From NCBI RefSeq assembly GCF_030811455.1, contig NZ_JAUSQU010000001.1, forward strand, positions 7,378,001-7,442,000: DNA of 64,000 nt, read 5' to 3'. This document shows positions 43,596 to 53,051 of the stretch, one piece after another; the stretch's first letter is position 1; each line of letters starts with the position of its first letter. Source of the stretch: Streptosporangium lutulentum (GTDB lineage: Bacteria > Actinomycetota > Actinomycetes > Streptosporangiales > Streptosporangiaceae). The translations under genes and the position numbers were made by a program. The notes under the pieces are model-generated. The model made no database searches. It was not told where the DNA came from and was given only the letters and a program-made list of their open reading frames with translations.

Positions 43596-44435
43596 CTACC
43601 AGTGCGCCGGGTGGGTGAGCGACGGCGGCACCTTGGTCCCGGCATCGCCCTTCGCCGCGTCCAGCTGGGACTGGATGAGGAAGATGCTCCCGGTGAGGTC
43701 GGCCCCTCTGAGATCGGCGTCCCTGAGGTCGGCCCCGATGAGATCGGCCGTTCTCAGGTCGGCGCCTCTGAGATCGGCCCCGATGAGGTAGGCCCCCCTC
43801 AGGTTGGCGCCTCTCAGGTCCGCGCCCTTGAGTTTGGCCCCGATGAGGTCGGCTCCCCTGCGGTCCTTCTTCTTGTGCCGGACCTCGGCGCGCACGAGTT
43901 CGCTCGCGCGCAGCAGCAGGGCGTTGACGTCTCGCCGGCGTGCCGCCACGTCCAGCTCGACGAGAGCTTCGGGGCCGTTGCGGGTGAGGCGTTCGATCTC
44001 CTCCAGCGCGAGGCCGAGCTCACCGTGGAGGGATCGGGCGGGCTGCAGCGTCAGCGCCTCGGTCAGGTACCAGAGCAGCTCGTGGAGGTCCCGCATGACC
44101 GGGAACACCTCGAACATCCGCCGCGCGGTGTGCGGGGCCCGCCGCCAGTCCTCTCCGCCGAAGGTGATCTGAGAGACCTTCTGCCCCGCGCCGAAGCAGT
44201 CGTAGACGGTGCACCCTCGAAAGCCCTGCTGCCTGAGGCGTGAGTGGATGCCGCAGCGGAAGTCCGTTTTCAGGTTGGGGCAGGCCTGCTTGGCGGGCTT
44301 GTCGATCGCGAAGTCCGTCGAGGCGGAGAAGGCCGGTGCGACGCAGCACAGCGCGAAGCAGTTCTCGCAGTCGGCTCGCAGGCCGAGGCGTCCTTCTTCC
44401 GAGGTCTGCCCTGGGTGTTCGTGTTTCTCGGACAA
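43596..44435 (-). CDS. Pentapeptide-repeat protein with Cys-rich N-terminus
   Basis: About 279 residues; a TTG at 44435 follows AGGAG by ten bases, though a start at 44462 is possible. The first 75 residues hold a dense cysteine set ([41 protein letters not shown]), likely a metal or disulfide site. A helical middle follows, then about 14 pentapeptide repeats of A(D/N)LxG type ([20 protein letters not shown]) that fold into a right-handed beta helix. Biological role unknown; not obviously a gyrase-protecting type. Confidence 0.88.
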   Translation of the reverse strand: MSEKHEHPGQTSEEGRLGLRADCENCFALCCVAPAFSASTDFAIDKPAKQACPNLKTDFRCGIHSRLRQQGFRGCTVYDCFGAGQKVSQITFGGEDWRRAPHTARRMFEVFPVMRDLHELLWYLTEALTLQPARSLHGELGLALEEIERLTRNGPEALVELDVAARRRDVNALLLRASELVRAEVRHKKKDRRGADLIGAKLKGADLRGANLRGAYLIGADLRGADLRTADLIGADLRDADLRGADLTGSIFLIQSQLDAAKGDAGTKVPPSLTHPAHW

Positions 44436-44606
44436 CGTGCGCGATCTCCTGCTGGGAAGCAACCGTGCCGGTCACGGACGGTGACGAATGACCATGAGCA
44501 GCACTTTCACCACGCACCCTAGCCGACCTCTCCCAGGCCGTCGTCGCGGGCGGGATCGCACGGCGGGCGCGGACCGTGTGCGACCGGGCGCCACCGGCCC
44601 GGGTCC

Positions 44607-45020
44607 TCAGTGCTCGGTCAACCGCTGGAACAGCTCCCATGAAGCACGCTCGACCCAGTTGTGCAGCAACTTGCCGTCTTCGCGCACCGCCCAGACGGCG
44701 GTGCCCGTGAAGGTTATCCACCGCTGGTCGGCCTCCAGGCCGAGCACGCCGTTGTTCTTCCCGGTTATGCGCCAGCGGGACGCGACACGACTTCCGTCCT
44801 CGTTCTGGAACGACTCGACGACCTCCAACTTCAGGTCGACGACCTTCTCCAGGAAGCCCCCGACCCACTCCTTGAAGCTCTCCTTCGAGACGACGTCCTC
44901 ACCGCCGCTGGTGAGAACGAAGTCGTCGACCACGAACCTGTCGATCGCATCAGGATCGTGTGCGTTCCAGACGGCGTCCCAGAACTCTTCCACGATCTCA
45001 ACCGATGTCGGAGCGCTCAC
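44607..45020 (-). CDS. NTF2-like (SnoaL-type) protein
   Basis: 137 residues from GTG 45020, chosen by GGAGGTGA just upstream. Helix SVEIVEEFWDAVWNAHDPDA followed by DRFVVDDFVLTSGG and the strands SRVASRWRITGKNNG and ITFTGTAVWAVREDGKLLHN form the cone-shaped NTF2 fold. Such proteins act as small isomerases/hydrolases or as ligand-binding subunits; none of those can be chosen from sequence. Confidence 0.85.
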   Translation of the reverse strand: MSAPTSVEIVEEFWDAVWNAHDPDAIDRFVVDDFVLTSGGEDVVSKESFKEWVGGFLEKVVDLKLEVVESFQNEDGSRVASRWRITGKNNGVLGLEADQRWITFTGTAVWAVREDGKLLHNWVERASWELFQRLTEH

Positions 45021-45127
45021 GCTCACCTCCGGAAGGCGCAGCAAGACTTTTTGTCATTATTTCTGACACTACAGTCAAGGGCGACGCGGCCTCCTGAGTC
45101 ACCCGGGGCCGGTGCGAGATCAGCCCG

Positions 45128-45175
45128 GCGCGATCCGTGCCGGGGCGATCCGGGCCAGGGCGATCCGGGCCGGGG
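45128..45175. repeat. 15-base tandem repeat after lysE-like gene
   Basis: Three to four units of GGCGATCCGGGCCRG in tandem, just before the stop-side end of the LysE-family gene. Function not evident. Confidence 0.7.
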
Positions 45176-45180
45176 CGAGC

Positions 45181-45825
45181 TCAGACGAGGTCGTCCGCCG
45201 CGAGAAGTCCGGCGAGGCCGACGAAGCACACGCCGCTGCCGAGATCGACTCGGCGCCGGGTCCGAGCCGGGATGCCGGTCGCTCCGAGGCGACCGCCGAG
45301 GCCGATGTAGCCGAGGCCGACCACGATCTCGATGCCGAGGTAGGCCCCTCCGAGCAGGGCGAGTTGCGCACCGGCGCCGTCTTTCGGCCCACCGGTGAAC
45401 TGGGGCAGCAGGGCGGCGGTGAAGAGCACCAGCTTCGGGTTGCTCATCGCGACGACGAACTCGTTGACGATGAGCGGCCGCACGCCCTTTCTCCCCGTGG
45501 AAGTCGGGGCGGCCAAGTCCGGGTCGGCCGATGCCCGCCAGGCGCGCCGCAGGCTCACGAACCCGATCCACGCGAGGTAGGCGACACCGACCCACTTGAT
45601 CACCGTGAGCGCGGTGGCCGAGGCCGCCAGTGCCGCGCCGAGCCCGGCCACGACCAGCCCGACGAGGATGACAAAGGCGGCCAGTCGCCCGCCGAGCCCG
45701 GCGAGGGCGTGCGCGGAGCCGTGACGTACGGCGTTGCTCAGGCCGAGGAGCTGGTTCGCTCCGGGAATGAGCGACACAAGCACGGCAGTCGGGATGAAAC
45801 CGACCCAATTAATCACAAAAGCCAA
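45181..45825 (-). CDS. LysE/RhtB family amino-acid exporter
   Basis: 214 residues, six membrane helices. N-terminal FIPTAVLVSLIPGANQLLGL with the family's P-G pair, and NEFVVAMSNPKLVLFTAALL with the conserved NPK. Exports amino acids or related metabolites. The TTG at 45825 is the first available start. Divergent from the LysR regulator 69 bases away, a standard LysE-LysR pairing. Confidence 0.92.
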   Translation of the reverse strand: MAFVINWVGFIPTAVLVSLIPGANQLLGLSNAVRHGSAHALAGLGGRLAAFVILVGLVVAGLGAALAASATALTVIKWVGVAYLAWIGFVSLRRAWRASADPDLAAPTSTGRKGVRPLIVNEFVVAMSNPKLVLFTAALLPQFTGGPKDGAGAQLALLGGAYLGIEIVVGLGYIGLGGRLGATGIPARTRRRVDLGSGVCFVGLAGLLAADDLV

Positions 45826-45893
45826 CTTTAGTACTCAAAACGGGTTTAACCAGGCCCGGGGTACGCGGCGTGGGGAGATGGCCATACTGGAGT

Positions 45894-46793
45894 GTGGATC
45901 CCGGCCCGCCACTGCGAGACATCGGCTGCTTCGCGCTCGTCGCCCAGCGCCTCAGCTTCTCGCGCGCCGCCGCCGAGCTGCACATGTCCCAACCGGCGAT
46001 GAGCCAGGCCATCGGCCGCCTGGAACGATCCCTGGGGGTCCGCCTCTTCGAGAGGACCAGCCGGGAGGTCCGGCTTTCGCCGGCGGGCAAGGCGCTCCTG
46101 CCCTACGCCGACGCGATGCTGGAGGCCTCCGCCGCGCTCGTGGCCGAGGGCGCGCGGCTGGCCAGGTCGGCGAGACCGACCCTTCGCCTGGCCTATCCAC
46201 TGATCGTCGGCCCTCTCGCGGCGCGGATCGCCCTCCGGCTGACCCGGCGCAAGCCCGCGATCGACGTCGAACTCAGGGCCTCGGGGTGGGGGGCCGCCAC
46301 GTCGGACCTGGAGCGGGGCGACATCTCGGCGGCCATCCTCAGCGCGCCGTTCCCCCGGGAGTTCACGACCGCCGCCCGTTTCCACGTGACGGTCGGCCAT
46401 CTCACCGTACCGGCGGGCGACCCCCTCGCCGCCGTGTCACGGATCCGGCCCGAGCAGCTCTCCCGGCAGAAGATCCTCATGCCGCGCAACCGCACGCCCG
46501 GCGGCATGTGGGCGCGGCTCGCCGCCCAGTTGCGAGGCCCGCACCAGCACCACGTGGTGGCCGACGACATCGACGACTTCGCGGCCGCGCTGGACCTCGT
46601 GGCCGCCGGCGTCGGCCTGCTGCCGACGCCCGAGTTGCTCGTCAAGACGATCCGCCGCCATGACATCCGCTTCGTCCCGCTCGACGCCGGGGATCTTCGC
46701 ATGATGTACGGACTCGTCTGGTCCGGCACGCACGCCTCGCCCGAGCTGATGACCCTGGTCCAGACCGTCCAGGAGGCGCTGTGGACCAGGTAG
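45894..46793 (+). CDS. LysR family transcriptional regulator
   Basis: About 299 residues from GTG 45894 (a GTG at 45870 is also possible). HTH: LRDIGCFALVAQRLSFSRAA, ELHMSQPAMSQAIGRLERSL, LFERTSREVRLSPAGKALL. The effector domain follows to the end. It lies divergent to the LysE-type exporter and probably controls it in response to the exported compound. Confidence 0.92.
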   Translation: MDPGPPLRDIGCFALVAQRLSFSRAAAELHMSQPAMSQAIGRLERSLGVRLFERTSREVRLSPAGKALLPYADAMLEASAALVAEGARLARSARPTLRLAYPLIVGPLAARIALRLTRRKPAIDVELRASGWGAATSDLERGDISAAILSAPFPREFTTAARFHVTVGHLTVPAGDPLAAVSRIRPEQLSRQKILMPRNRTPGGMWARLAAQLRGPHQHHVVADDIDDFAAALDLVAAGVGLLPTPELLVKTIRRHDIRFVPLDAGDLRMMYGLVWSGTHASPELMTLVQTVQEALWTR

Positions 46794-47148
46794 GCCCCCT
46801 GCTGCTCGGCTCGCCCGACCGGCGGACTCCGCGCGGATGAGCGGCCATGACCTCGACGTCCCCGTTTCCGGTCGGCCGATCGTGTAACGAAAGGCAGGCT
46901 GCCGGAACTAAGGGGGAGAAGCAGGACGTCATGGGATCAAGGTGGACAGGAATCAGTAAGAAAAGGTGTCAGACCATGTCAGAGCGGGAATCTTCCCCCT
47001 CTGACACGCAGCACTCCCGGGAGCGCTTCAGCGGAGAGGACGCGTCAGCAACGGCAATGCCACTTGTCAGCGCCGAGACACCCCCGAGCCGGAAACGATC
47101 CGGCAGAGCGTTCCAGCATCATTGATGTCCTATTTGGAGGAAGCGATC

Positions 47149-47799
47149 GTGGAGTCGTTCACGGGCGGCGGACTGCCCCCGGACGATGTCGTCGTCGCGG
47201 CCCTGCGTGCCGGAGACGAAGCGATGTTCGCGGCACTGCTGGACACCTGGTCGCGAGGGATGTTGTGGTTGGCCCGCTCTCACGTGTCCACCAGCGACTC
47301 GGCGGAAGAGGTCGTGCAGGACACCTGGCTGGCGGTGATCAAGGGGATCGACGGCTTCGAGGGCCGCTCCTCGGTCAAGACCTGGGTCTATCGGATCCTG
47401 GTCAACACGGCCAGGAAACGGGGTGTGCGCGAGAATCGCACGGTTCCGTGGAGCAGCGCCTTCGAGCAGGAGAAACCGACCATCGACCGCTCCTCTTTCC
47501 AGGGCGCGGACGACCCCTTTCCCGGCCATTGGAAATACTTCCCCCTGGCCTGGCCGACCCCCGAGGGCGAGGTGCTCGCCGCCGAGGTGCGCGGCCGGAT
47601 CGCGGTGGCCCTGGCCGATCTCCCTCCCCGGCAGCGAACCGTGATCACACTTCGCGACGTCGAGGGGTGCACTTCTGAGGAGGTCTGCGAGATCCTGGAT
47701 ATCTCCGCGGCCAATCAACGCGTTCTGCTGCATCGCGCCCGTGCGGCGGTGCGCGAACAATTGGAAGATTATTTCGAGACGGCGAGGCGGTCCGCGTAG
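47149..47799 (+). CDS. ECF-type RNA polymerase sigma factor
   Basis: 216 residues from GTG 47149; GGAGGA seven bases upstream decides the start. Region 2: MLWLARSHVSTSDSAEEVVQ, DTWLAVIKGIDGFEGRSSVK, WVYRILVNTARKRG. A longish linker (about 40 residues with FPGHWKYFPLAWPTPEG) leads to region 4: VALADLPPRQRTVITLRDVE, EEVCEILDISAANQRVLLHR. Overlaps the anti-sigma gene by one base (TAGTG), so both are made together. The regulon cannot be deduced; the preceding 46,794-47,148 shows no gene. Confidence 0.93.
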   Translation: MESFTGGGLPPDDVVVAALRAGDEAMFAALLDTWSRGMLWLARSHVSTSDSAEEVVQDTWLAVIKGIDGFEGRSSVKTWVYRILVNTARKRGVRENRTVPWSSAFEQEKPTIDRSSFQGADDPFPGHWKYFPLAWPTPEGEVLAAEVRGRIAVALADLPPRQRTVITLRDVEGCTSEEVCEILDISAANQRVLLHRARAAVREQLEDYFETARRSA

Positions 47800-48098
47800 T
47801 GAGAACGGTTCAGTTTCAAGACGGTAAGGCGGTCGAAGTTGTGAAGCGGTTCAGCTGCGAGGAGTTGGTGGACCTCGTCACCGCCTTCCTGGAAAACGAC
47901 CTCGATGAGTCCACCCGGTCCCGGTTCGAGGAGCATCTGGTCGGCTGCGAGGGCTGCGAGCGGTACCTCGACCAGTTCCGCACCACTGTCGACGGCCTCG
48001 GCACGCTGCGGTCCGGGACCCTGCCGGGCGACGAAGGGCTGTCACCCGCCACGCGGGACCGGCTACTGTCCGCTTTTCGCGACCGGCGGACGGCCTGA
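47799..48098 (+). CDS. Zinc-finger anti-sigma factor
   Basis: 99 residues. The zf-HC2/ZAS motif is FEEHLVGCEGCERYLDQF (HxxxCxxC), preceded by FSCEELVDLVTAFLENDLDE. There is no membrane helix, so it is a soluble ZAS-type factor that would hold its sigma partner and release it under redox or metal stress. Coupled to the sigma gene. The tail overlaps 36 bases of the convergent second anti-sigma-like gene. Confidence 0.88.
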   Translation: MRTVQFQDGKAVEVVKRFSCEELVDLVTAFLENDLDESTRSRFEEHLVGCEGCERYLDQFRTTVDGLGTLRSGTLPGDEGLSPATRDRLLSAFRDRRTA

Positions 48099-48395
48099 GT
48101 CCGGGCCCGCGCCCGCGCCTGCGCCTGCGCCTGCGCCTGCGCCGAGGAAGCTTCCGCACAGCCCTCTGAGCACGCGCTCCGGAATGTCATCGGCTCCGAG
48201 ACAGCCCAGCGCATTGATCGTCGCCCGCATCTGCTCCAGGTAGCCGAGACAGCCGGCGCATTCGGCCAGGTGAGAGTCGAAGCGCCGCCGTCGCCTGGCG
48301 GGCAGCGCCTCTTCGAGATAGTCGGTGGCAAGCCCCAGAACCTCACGGCAGTCAGCCGATCGCCTGAAGCGAGACCCGGATCGCGTCATTCCCAC
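48063..48395 (-). CDS. Second zinc-finger anti-sigma-like protein, convergent
   Basis: 110 residues (start GTG 48395; ATG two codons on is possible). The same finger is visible: FDSHLAECAGCLGYLEQM (HxxxCxxC), preceded by CREVLGLATDYLEEALPARR. It ends in a low-complexity tail GAGAGAGAGAGAG encoded by a hexanucleotide repeat (about 48,105-48,145). No sigma gene accompanies it. It looks like a diverged relative of the facing gene and could compete for the same sigma factor. Confidence 0.75.
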   Translation of the reverse strand: MGMTRSGSRFRRSADCREVLGLATDYLEEALPARRRRRFDSHLAECAGCLGYLEQMRATINALGCLGADDIPERVLRGLCGSFLGAGAGAGAGAGAGPDSGRPPVAKSGQ

Positions 48396-48514
48396 TCATG
48401 CCCCATGCGACGTAGTTCCGCTTGCGGGGCGATCCGTTACATCACGCTCCTCTGTAACGTTCGCGCGCTTCACGGGTCTATAGACCCATACATATCGGGC
48501 GAAAGGGGAAGAGG

Positions 48515-49825
48515 ATGACCGGTCTGGCGACCGAGAACACGCTGATCCGGAATGCCTCGGACGTTGAGGACTTCGCACGAGGCTGCTTCCTCGGCTCCAC
48601 CGGCGACCAGGTGGGGGTGGAGCTGGAGTTCCTGGTCTTCGACCGTACGGCTCCCGATCTCCAGGTCCCGCTGGCCAGGATCGCCGACGCTCTGCCCCCG
48701 CTGCCCGGCGGGAGCCGGGTGACCTTCGAACCGGGCGGCCAGCTCGAACTCTCCGGCCCTGAGGGCTCCCTGCCCGATGCGATCGTCCGCCTCTCCGCCG
48801 ACGTGGACGTCACCCGCCGAGCACTGTGGGACGCCGGCATGGTGCTGACCGGGGTGGGCCTCGACCCGCTGCGCCCGGCTCGGCGGCAACTGCGGATGCC
48901 CCGGTACGACACGATGGCGGCGTTCCTCGGCACCCCGTACGGGCCCCTGATGATGTGCTCGACGGCGTCGATCCAGGTCAACCTGGATCTGGGCAGGAAG
49001 CCCGCGGTGCGGTGGGAGCGCGCGCACCTGCTGGGTCCCGTCCTGGTGGCGGCCTTCGCCAACTCCTCGCTCAGCGAGGGCAGGCCGTACGGGTGGATGT
49101 CGGGCCGCCAGGCGGTGTGGGAGCGGCTCGACCCCACGCGGACGGCCCCCGTCCCCGCGGCCGATGATCCCGCCGCGGCCTGGACGGAGTACCTGCTCGA
49201 CGCCCGGCTCATGCTCGTAGGCGAGCACGACGAGCACGACGAGCACGGCGCGGGTGGCACGGGCTGCGACGGTCGCGAGGATCCAGGGGTCCTCGACGGC
49301 GGCCGGGCGGACGGGGAGCGATCCCGCCTGATCCGCAACGGCTCGACCCTTCGCGACCGGCTGGCCGCGGACACCCGCCCCCTGACCCTGACCGACCTGG
49401 CCTACCACGCCACGACGATCTTCCCCCCGGTACGGCCACGCGGCTGGCTGGAGATCCGCTACCTCGACGCCCAGCACCCGGCGAGCTGGCCGGTGTGCGT
49501 GGCGGTGACCCACGCCCTCGTGATGGACGACCGCGCCGCCGACACGGCGCTGACCGCGGCCGAGCCGTACGCGGGGATGTGGTCGCGGGCGGCGCGCCGC
49601 GGCCTGGCGGATCCGGGGCTGCGGAGGGCCGCCGACGCCTGTTTCCAGGCCGCCCTCGCCGCGCTGCCCCGCCTGGGTGCGACCGCGGGCCTGGTCCGCG
49701 AGGTGGCCGCGTTCGCCGATCGTCACGTGACACCCGGCCGGTCCCCGGCCGCCGACCTGCTGGATCTGGTGAGAGGGCCAGGGCGGCGTCTGTCGGCCTG
49801 GTTGACCGAGGAAGAACCGGCCTGA
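48515..49825 (+). CDS. egtA: Glutamate-cysteine ligase EgtA
   Basis: 436 residues. It joins Glu and Cys to gamma-glutamylcysteine, the sulfur donor substrate of EgtB. GCS2-type features: VGVELEFLVFD near 30, RVTFEPGGQLELSGPEGSLP, LGTPYGPLMMCSTASIQVNL, and RPRGWLEIRYLDAQHPASW. An acidic/His insert (GEHDEHDEHGAGG) near 230 is not seen in most relatives. The start ATG follows GGGGAAGAGG. First of five egt genes in one direction. Confidence 0.93.
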   Translation: MTGLATENTLIRNASDVEDFARGCFLGSTGDQVGVELEFLVFDRTAPDLQVPLARIADALPPLPGGSRVTFEPGGQLELSGPEGSLPDAIVRLSADVDVTRRALWDAGMVLTGVGLDPLRPARRQLRMPRYDTMAAFLGTPYGPLMMCSTASIQVNLDLGRKPAVRWERAHLLGPVLVAAFANSSLSEGRPYGWMSGRQAVWERLDPTRTAPVPAADDPAAAWTEYLLDARLMLVGEHDEHDEHGAGGTGCDGREDPGVLDGGRADGERSRLIRNGSTLRDRLAADTRPLTLTDLAYHATTIFPPVRPRGWLEIRYLDAQHPASWPVCVAVTHALVMDDRAADTALTAAEPYAGMWSRAARRGLADPGLRRAADACFQAALAALPRLGATAGLVREVAAFADRHVTPGRSPAADLLDLVRGPGRRLSAWLTEEEPA

Positions 49826-49893
49826 CCGAGGAAGAACCGGTCTGACCTCCTCCCGCGGCTGAAGCCCGGGATCCCCATTCTCAGGGAGATTCG

Positions 49894-51213
49894 ATGAACG
49901 ACTTCAAGGAACGGATCGCCTCCGAGCTGCTCTCGGTGCGGAACCGCTCCCTGGCCTACACCGACGCCGAGGACGACCTGCTGCTCAAGCAGCACTCGCC
50001 GCTGATGTCACCGCTGGTGTGGGATCTGGCGCACGTGGGCAACTACGAGGAGCTGTGGGTGCTGCGTGAGGTCGGCGGGATCACCCCGCTCCGGCCCGAG
50101 ATCGACGACCTGTACGACGCGTTCAAACACCCCCGCAAGAATCGTCCGAGCCTTCCCATCCTGGGACCGGTGGAGGCGCGCCGCTACATCGAAGGGGTGC
50201 GCGGCCGGGTGCTGGACGTCCTGGACAAGGTCGACCTGCACAACCCCGATCCTCTCCACCGGAGCGGCTTCGTCTTCGGCCTGGTGATCCAGCACGAGCA
50301 TCAGCACGACGAGACGATGCTCGCCACCCTGCAGCTGTCGAAGGCGCCGGGCCTGGTCCGCGACGGCGACCTCCCACCCGGCAGGCCCGGAGGGGCCGAG
50401 GAGGTGTTCATCCCGGCGGGATCCTTCCTGATGGGCACCGACACCGAGCCGTGGGCCTACGACAACGAACGGCCCGCCCACCGGGTGGACCTTCCCGGCT
50501 ACTGGATCGACAGGCTCCCCGTCGGCAACCGCGCCTACCTCGCCTTCATCGAGGAGGGCGGATACGACGACCCACGGTGGTGGACCCCGGAGGGCTGGCG
50601 CTGGCGGCAGGAGAGCCGCGCCTTCGCCCCGCTGTTCTGGACCAGGGACGGCGACACCTGGTGGCGCACCCGGTTCGGCCGGACCGAGCCGGTGCCCATG
50701 GACGAGCCCGTCCAGCACGTGTGCTGGTACGAGGCCGACGCCTACGCCCGCTGGGCCGGCAGGAGGCTGCCCACCGAGGCCGAATGGGAGAAGGCCTGCG
50801 GCTGGGATCCCGAGACGGAACGGGCGCGGAAGTACCCGTGGGGTGACGACGATCCCGGGCCCGGAAGGACGAACCTCGGGCACAGGGCGGCACGGCCCGC
50901 GCCGCTCGGCGCCTTCCCCTCCGGGGCCAGCGCCTACGGCGTCGAGCAGATGATCGGGGACGTGTGGGAGTGGACCGGTTCCCGGTTCCTGGCCTACCCC
51001 GGCTTCAGCAGCTTCCCCTACCCCGAGTACAGCGAGGTCTTCTTCGGCGGCGACTACCGGGTGCTGCGCGGCGGATCCTGGGCGGCCGACCCGGCCGCGA
51101 TCCGCACGACGTTCAGGAACTGGGACCATCCGATCCGCAGGCAGATCTTCTCCGGTTTCCGCTGCGCCAGATCGGCCTCCCCGGACGCCCCCTCCTCCCC
51201 GGAGCGGACGTAG
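49894..51213 (+). CDS. egtB: Ergothioneine sulfoxide synthase EgtB
   Basis: 439 residues. Non-haem iron enzyme that couples hercynine and gamma-glutamylcysteine with O2. The DinB-like N-terminal half contains the iron site HEHQHDETM (HxxxHxE) and a further His (PLVWDLAHVGNYEELWVL). The C-terminal half is FGE-sulfatase-like (EEVFIPAGSFLMGTDTEPWA, LPTEAEWEKACGWDPE, RVLRGGSWAADPAAIRTTFR, FSGFRCAR). egtC starts on the next base after its stop, so they are co-translated. Confidence 0.95.
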   Translation: MNDFKERIASELLSVRNRSLAYTDAEDDLLLKQHSPLMSPLVWDLAHVGNYEELWVLREVGGITPLRPEIDDLYDAFKHPRKNRPSLPILGPVEARRYIEGVRGRVLDVLDKVDLHNPDPLHRSGFVFGLVIQHEHQHDETMLATLQLSKAPGLVRDGDLPPGRPGGAEEVFIPAGSFLMGTDTEPWAYDNERPAHRVDLPGYWIDRLPVGNRAYLAFIEEGGYDDPRWWTPEGWRWRQESRAFAPLFWTRDGDTWWRTRFGRTEPVPMDEPVQHVCWYEADAYARWAGRRLPTEAEWEKACGWDPETERARKYPWGDDDPGPGRTNLGHRAARPAPLGAFPSGASAYGVEQMIGDVWEWTGSRFLAYPGFSSFPYPEYSEVFFGGDYRVLRGGSWAADPAAIRTTFRNWDHPIRRQIFSGFRCARSASPDAPSSPERT

Positions 51214-51918
51214 ATGTGCCGCCACGTGGCCTGGCTGGGCGCCCCCCGGACCCTCGCCTCACTGATCCACGAACCCGAGTACGGCCTGCTCCGCCAGTCC
51301 TACGCCCCGCGCCTGCAGTGCCACGGCACGATCAACGCCGACGGCTTCGGCATGGGCTGGTACGACGCCGCCCTGGAGGAGCCGGTCCGCTACCGTCGCG
51401 CGGTCCCCATCTGGACCGACGCCAACCTGCCGCCCCTCGCGCGGGTCGCCCGCTCGGGGAGCCTGCTGGCCGCCGTACGGTCGGCGACCGTCGGCATGCC
51501 GATCGAGGAGACCGCGACCGCGCCCTTCAGTGACGGGACGTGGCTGCTCAGTCACAACGGCCGTGTCGCGCGGGAGGCGGTCAGGGAGCTCGCCGACGAC
51601 GCGGCCAGCTCCTGCGACTCCGCCTGGCTCGCCGCCGCGGTGTTCGAACGGCGGCGCGCGGGTCATCCGCTCGGCGACGCCCTGGCGGAGGTCGTCACCC
51701 ACGCCGGGGTGAAGGATCCCGAGGCCCGCCTGAACCTGCTCGCCTGTGACGGCACGTCGCTCGCCGCGACCGTCTGGGGCGACACGCTCTTTCTCCGTCG
51801 CGGCGACGGCGTGCTCGTGGCGAGCGAGCCGTTGGACGACCGGCCCGGCTGGCAGGCCGTACCGGAGCGAACCCTGGTGCTCGTCTCTTCCGGGGACGTG
51901 CGCATCCAGCCACTCTGA
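51214..51918 (+). CDS. egtC: Gamma-glutamyl hercynylcysteine S-oxide hydrolase EgtC
   Basis: 234 residues. Class II glutamine-amidotransferase fold beginning MCRHVAWLGAPRTLASLIHE with Cys2 as nucleophile, then CHGTINADGFGMGWY and RSGSLLAAVRSATVGMPIEE, PFSDGTWLLSHNGRV. It removes glutamate from the EgtB product. Abuts egtB. Confidence 0.95.
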   Translation: MCRHVAWLGAPRTLASLIHEPEYGLLRQSYAPRLQCHGTINADGFGMGWYDAALEEPVRYRRAVPIWTDANLPPLARVARSGSLLAAVRSATVGMPIEETATAPFSDGTWLLSHNGRVAREAVRELADDAASSCDSAWLAAAVFERRRAGHPLGDALAEVVTHAGVKDPEARLNLLACDGTSLAATVWGDTLFLRRGDGVLVASEPLDDRPGWQAVPERTLVLVSSGDVRIQPL

Positions 51919-52070
51919 CCGACCGGCACCCCGGTCACGAACCGACGGACCGCGAGGCGAGGAGGACCGTGATCGAGCGGAGCGAGGTCATCGAGAAGAC
52001 ACAGAAGCCCGGTCACGAGCCGACGAGCCGTCACACGGGGGGCCGTGACCCATCGCCTTGAGGAGGGCCC

Positions 52071-53051
52071 ATGCCTGTCACCCAGTCAGCCGTACACCTG
52101 ATCAACCACCTCGGTCGCGACTACCTGCGCCAGGCGCTCGAACACGACGTCCGCACCGGGCTGACGTCGACGCCCAAGTGGTTGCCGCCCAAATGGTTCT
52201 ACGACGCGACGGGCAGCGAGCTGTTCTCCCGGATAACCCGATTGCCGGAGTACTATCCCACGCGTCGCGAGCTGGCCATCCTGCGCGAGCAGGCCGCCGA
52301 CATCGCGACGCGGAGCCGTGCGGACACCCTGGTCGAACTCGGCTCGGGGACCAGCGAGAAGACCGTCCTGCTGCTCGACGCCCTCGCCGCGGCCGGGACG
52401 CTGCACACCTACACGCCGGTGGACGTCGACGCGATCACCCTCGCCGACGCCGCGCGGCGGCTCGCCGTCCACTACGCCGGCCTGACCGTGCACGCGGTCT
52501 GCGCCGACTTCGAGCACCACCTGACGCTGCTGCCGCGAACGGGGCGCCGGATGGTCGCGTTCCTCGGCGGCACCATCGGCAACCTCGATCCGGTGGCACG
52601 CGAGATGTTCCTGAAGGAGCTGCGCACCACGCTCCGCCCCGGCGACACCTTCCTGCTCGGCGCCGATCTGATCAAGGACACCGGCCGGCTGATCGCGGCG
52701 TACGACGACGCGGCCGGGGTGACCGCCGCCTTCAACAGGAACGTCCTGCACGTGATCAACCGGGAGCTGGACGCCGACTTCGAGCCGGACGCCTTCGAAC
52801 ACGTCGCGCTGTACGACGCGGAGCACGACTGGATCGAGATGCGGCTCCGCGCCACGCGTCCCATGCACGTGCGGGTCGGCGATCTCGGTCTGCACGTCTC
52901 CTTCGAGGCGGGAGAGGAGGTCCGCACCGAGATCAGCGCCAAATTCCGCCTCGACGACCTGAGCCGGGAGCTCGTCTCGGCCGGATTCACGGTGAACCAC
53001 CGCTACGTCGACCCGACCGGTGACTTCAGTCTCCTCCTGGCCGGCACATGA
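52071..53051 (+). CDS. egtD: Histidine N-alpha-methyltransferase EgtD
   Basis: 326 residues. Trimethylates histidine to hercynine with SAM, the first pathway step. Family motifs: PPKWFYDATGSELFSRITRL (histidine-binding part), VELGSGTSEKTVLLLDAL (SAM loop), VDVDAITLADAARRL, VAFLGGTIGNLDPVAREMFL. GGAGG precedes the ATG. The 152-base gap from egtC holds no other gene. Overlaps egtE by ATGA (53048-53051). Confidence 0.96.
   Translation: MPVTQSAVHLINHLGRDYLRQALEHDVRTGLTSTPKWLPPKWFYDATGSELFSRITRLPEYYPTRRELAILREQAADIATRSRADTLVELGSGTSEKTVLLLDALAAAGTLHTYTPVDVDAITLADAARRLAVHYAGLTVHAVCADFEHHLTLLPRTGRRMVAFLGGTIGNLDPVAREMFLKELRTTLRPGDTFLLGADLIKDTGRLIAAYDDAAGVTAAFNRNVLHVINRELDADFEPDAFEHVALYDAEHDWIEMRLRATRPMHVRVGDLGLHVSFEAGEEVRTEISAKFRLDDLSRELVSAGFTVNHRYVDPTGDFSLLLAGT

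Noticed and set aside
46847-47125. 92-residue open frame before the sigma gene
   Set aside because: Polar, low-complexity translation with no ribosome site; likely the sigma promoter region.
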